From Hyphomicrobiales bacterium (GTDB lineage Bacteria > Pseudomonadota > Alphaproteobacteria > Rhizobiales > Xanthobacteraceae): DNA of 6,389 bases. A program made the position numbers and the translations under genes. The notes under the pieces are model-generated. The model was not told where the DNA came from. It made no database searches and saw nothing but the letters and a program-made list of their open reading frames with translations. The stretch spans positions 1 to 6,389 of the forward strand of contig JACQDO010000373.1 of the NCBI GenBank assembly GCA_016201085.1. The letters run 5' to 3'. Positions 5,089-6,389 of the stretch are shown in pieces (position 1 is the stretch's first letter; every line of letters starts with the position of its first letter).

Positions 5089-5379
5089 TTGAGCCGTTAT
5101 CGCCCGTTTTTTCGTCTGGCCCTGATCGGCGCCGTTGCGGCGTCGCTCACGCTGGCCGCCTGCGGCCGCAAGGGTCCGCTCGAATCGCCGCCGGGCTATC
5201 AGGTTGACAGCCAGCCGCAGGCGAATAATCCCCCTAACCCCGGCATGATGAGCCCTATCGGTGCGACGCCGATCGGCGGCCAGGCCAAGGAAGACTTTGT
5301 CGGCGTCGACTCCAGCGGCCGGGCGGTCGCGCCCAAAGGCCAGAAGAAAAGCATCCCTCTCGACGTTCTGCTCAACTAG
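5089..5379 (+). CDS. Small LptM/YifL-like outer-membrane lipoprotein
   Basis: A 96-residue lipoprotein precursor. The signal peptide has basic residues (R3, R5, R9), a hydrophobic core (about 10-21) and the lipobox L22-A23-A24-C25; C25 would be lipidated. Directly after it comes C-G-R-K-G-P-L-E, the C-G-x-K-G-P-L signature of the short lipoproteins called YifL/LptM, which in E. coli assist assembly of the LPS transporter LptD/LptE. The rest is Pro/Asn/Gly-rich and probably disordered, ending KKSIPLDVLLN. The start is TTG at 5089: TAGGAG (5076-5081) stands 7 nt before it, and a longer in-frame ATG (4975) would bury the signal peptide and overlap argH. It lies between argH and lysA, 20 nt before lysA, with which it is probably co-transcribed. 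Lipoprotein nature is clear; the LptM role is inferred from the motif. Confidence 0.88.
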   Translation: MSRYRPFFRLALIGAVAASLTLAACGRKGPLESPPGYQVDSQPQANNPPNPGMMSPIGATPIGGQAKEDFVGVDSSGRAVAPKGQKKSIPLDVLLN

Positions 5380-5399
5380 CGCCATCTAAAGTAAGTGTC

Positions 5400-6389
5400 A
5401 TGCACCATTTTGCTTATCGCAACGGCGTGCTGCACGCCGAGGCGGTGAACCTCGATACGCTCGCCGCCAGCGTCGGCACGCCGTTCTATTGCTATTCATC
5501 CGCGACGCTGACGCTGCACTACCAGGTGTTCGCCGGCGCCTTCGCCGGCGTGGATGCGCTGGTCTGCTACGCCATGAAGGCGAATTCCAACCAGGCCGTG
5601 ATCGCGACACTGGCGAAGCTCGGCGCCGGCGCCGATGTGGTGTCGGAAGGCGAGCTCAAGCGCGCGCGCGCGGCCGGCATTCCGGCCGATAAGATCATGT
5701 TCTCCGGCATCGGCAAGACCGCGCGCGAACTGGCGCTGGCGGTCGACGAGGGCATTCTCTGCATCAATGTCGAGTCCGAGCCCGAGCTCGAACTGCTGTC
5801 GTCGATCGCGGCGGCCAAGGGGCGCAGCGCGCACGTCTCGGTGCGCGTCAATCCCGACATCGACGCCAAGACCCACCACAAGATCGCCACCGGCAAGGCC
5901 GAGAACAAGTTCGGCATCCCGATCAGCCGCGCGCGCGAAGTCTATGCGCATGCGGCAAAACTGCCCGGCCTCAAGGTGGCCGGCGTCGACATGCATATCG
6001 GCAGCCAGATCGTCGATCTCGATCCGTTCGGCAATGCCTTCACGCTGCTGGCCGAGTTCGTGCGCACGCTGCGCGCCGACGGCCACGCCATCGCGCATGT
6101 CGATCTCGGCGGCGGGCTTGGCATTCCCTATCGCGACGACAACGAGCCGCCGCCGCATCCGGAGGCCTATGCCGAAGTGGTCAAGCGCGCCACGCGCGAT
6201 CTCGGCTGCCGGCTGATCTTCGAGCCGGGGCGCCTGATCGTCGGCAATGCCGGCATCCTGGTGACGCGCGTGCTGTTCGTGAAGCACGGCGAGGCCAAGA
6301 ACTTCGTGGTGGTCGACGCGGCGATGAACGACCTGATCCGGCCGACGCTGTATGACGCGCATCACGAGATATGGCCGGTCAGGGAAGCC
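5400..6389 (+). CDS. lysA: Diaminopimelate decarboxylase, N-terminal 330 residues (3' end outside window)
   Basis: A PLP-dependent fold-type III decarboxylase that converts meso-diaminopimelate to lysine and CO2, the last step of lysine synthesis. It opens MHHFAYRNGVLHAEAVNL, a typical alphaproteobacterial start, and stays open to the window's right edge without a stop. The PLP-binding lysine is K60 in C-Y-A-M-K-A-N. Other landmarks are VSEGEL (substrate/cofactor face), VNPDIDAKTHHKIATGK, the H199-IGSQ motif, the phosphate-binding glycine loop D235-LGGGLG, and E275-PGR. The family is about 420 residues, so roughly 90 are missing, including the C-terminal CESxD segment that supplies the active-site cysteine from the partner subunit. 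The start at 5400 has only a weak AAAGTAAG upstream. It follows the lipoprotein gene by 20 nt and is probably translated from the same mRNA. Confidence 0.96.
   Translation, partial: MHHFAYRNGVLHAEAVNLDTLAASVGTPFYCYSSATLTLHYQVFAGAFAGVDALVCYAMKANSNQAVIATLAKLGAGADVVSEGELKRARAAGIPADKIMFSGIGKTARELALAVDEGILCINVESEPELELLSSIAAAKGRSAHVSVRVNPDIDAKTHHKIATGKAENKFGIPISRAREVYAHAAKLPGLKVAGVDMHIGSQIVDLDPFGNAFTLLAEFVRTLRADGHAIAHVDLGGGLGIPYRDDNEPPPHPEAYAEVVKRATRDLGCRLIFEPGRLIVGNAGILVTRVLFVKHGEAKNFVVVDAAMNDLIRPTLYDAHHEIWPVREA

Noticed and set aside
5496..6365. A 289-codon minus-strand open frame opposite lysA
   Set aside because: It is antisense to lysA, which shows all expected PLP-decarboxylase motifs on the plus strand. 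No start signal or known domain was seen.

Overview
The window looks like a chromosomal segment of an alphaproteobacterium of the order Hyphomicrobiales (Rhizobiales), probably from the Bradyrhizobium/Rhodopseudomonas/Xanthobacteraceae side. The reasons are the high G+C content, a TlpA protein that resembles the Bradyrhizobium one down to its cysteine pattern, the tlpA / argH / small lipoprotein / lysA gene order, and short palindromic intergenic repeats with CCGGGAC ends. This placement is by recall, not by a database search.

Layout. (1) Bases 2-313 (+) hold the 3' end of a 3-hydroxybutyryl-CoA dehydrogenase gene. (2) Bases 314-470 are non-coding between two convergent genes and hold two inverted copies of a palindromic repeat. 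(3) Bases 471-2854 (-) hold a compact five-gene block read right to left: ArsR-family regulator, SRPBCC/AHSA1 protein, VOC (glyoxalase-fold) protein, DUF899 thioredoxin-like protein and MAPEG-family membrane protein. A strong sigma70-type promoter (TTGACT-N16-TATACT) and a 12-bp perfect palindrome lie exactly at the regulator's start codon. This points to an autoregulated and probably leaderless transcript. (4) Bases 2940-3599 (-) encode TlpA, a membrane-anchored periplasmic thiol:disulfide reductant. (5) Bases 3639-6389 (+) carry argH (argininosuccinate lyase), a small LptM/YifL-like lipoprotein gene with a TTG start, and the first 330 codons of lysA (diaminopimelate decarboxylase), which runs off the right edge.

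How the genes fit together. The argH-lipoprotein-lysA run is housekeeping: the last step of arginine synthesis, an outer-membrane lipoprotein, and the last step of lysine synthesis. tlpA is divergent from argH, with only 39 bp between the starts. The ArsR block is accessory in character: a one-component regulator placed ahead of small proteins of detoxification, ligand-binding and redox type. Its inducer cannot be read from the sequence. No tRNA, rRNA, CRISPR, insertion sequence or phage gene was seen. Nothing in the window is clearly a new system. The least ordinary parts are the regulator's start-site architecture, its 103-nt overlap with the next gene, and the palindromic repeats.
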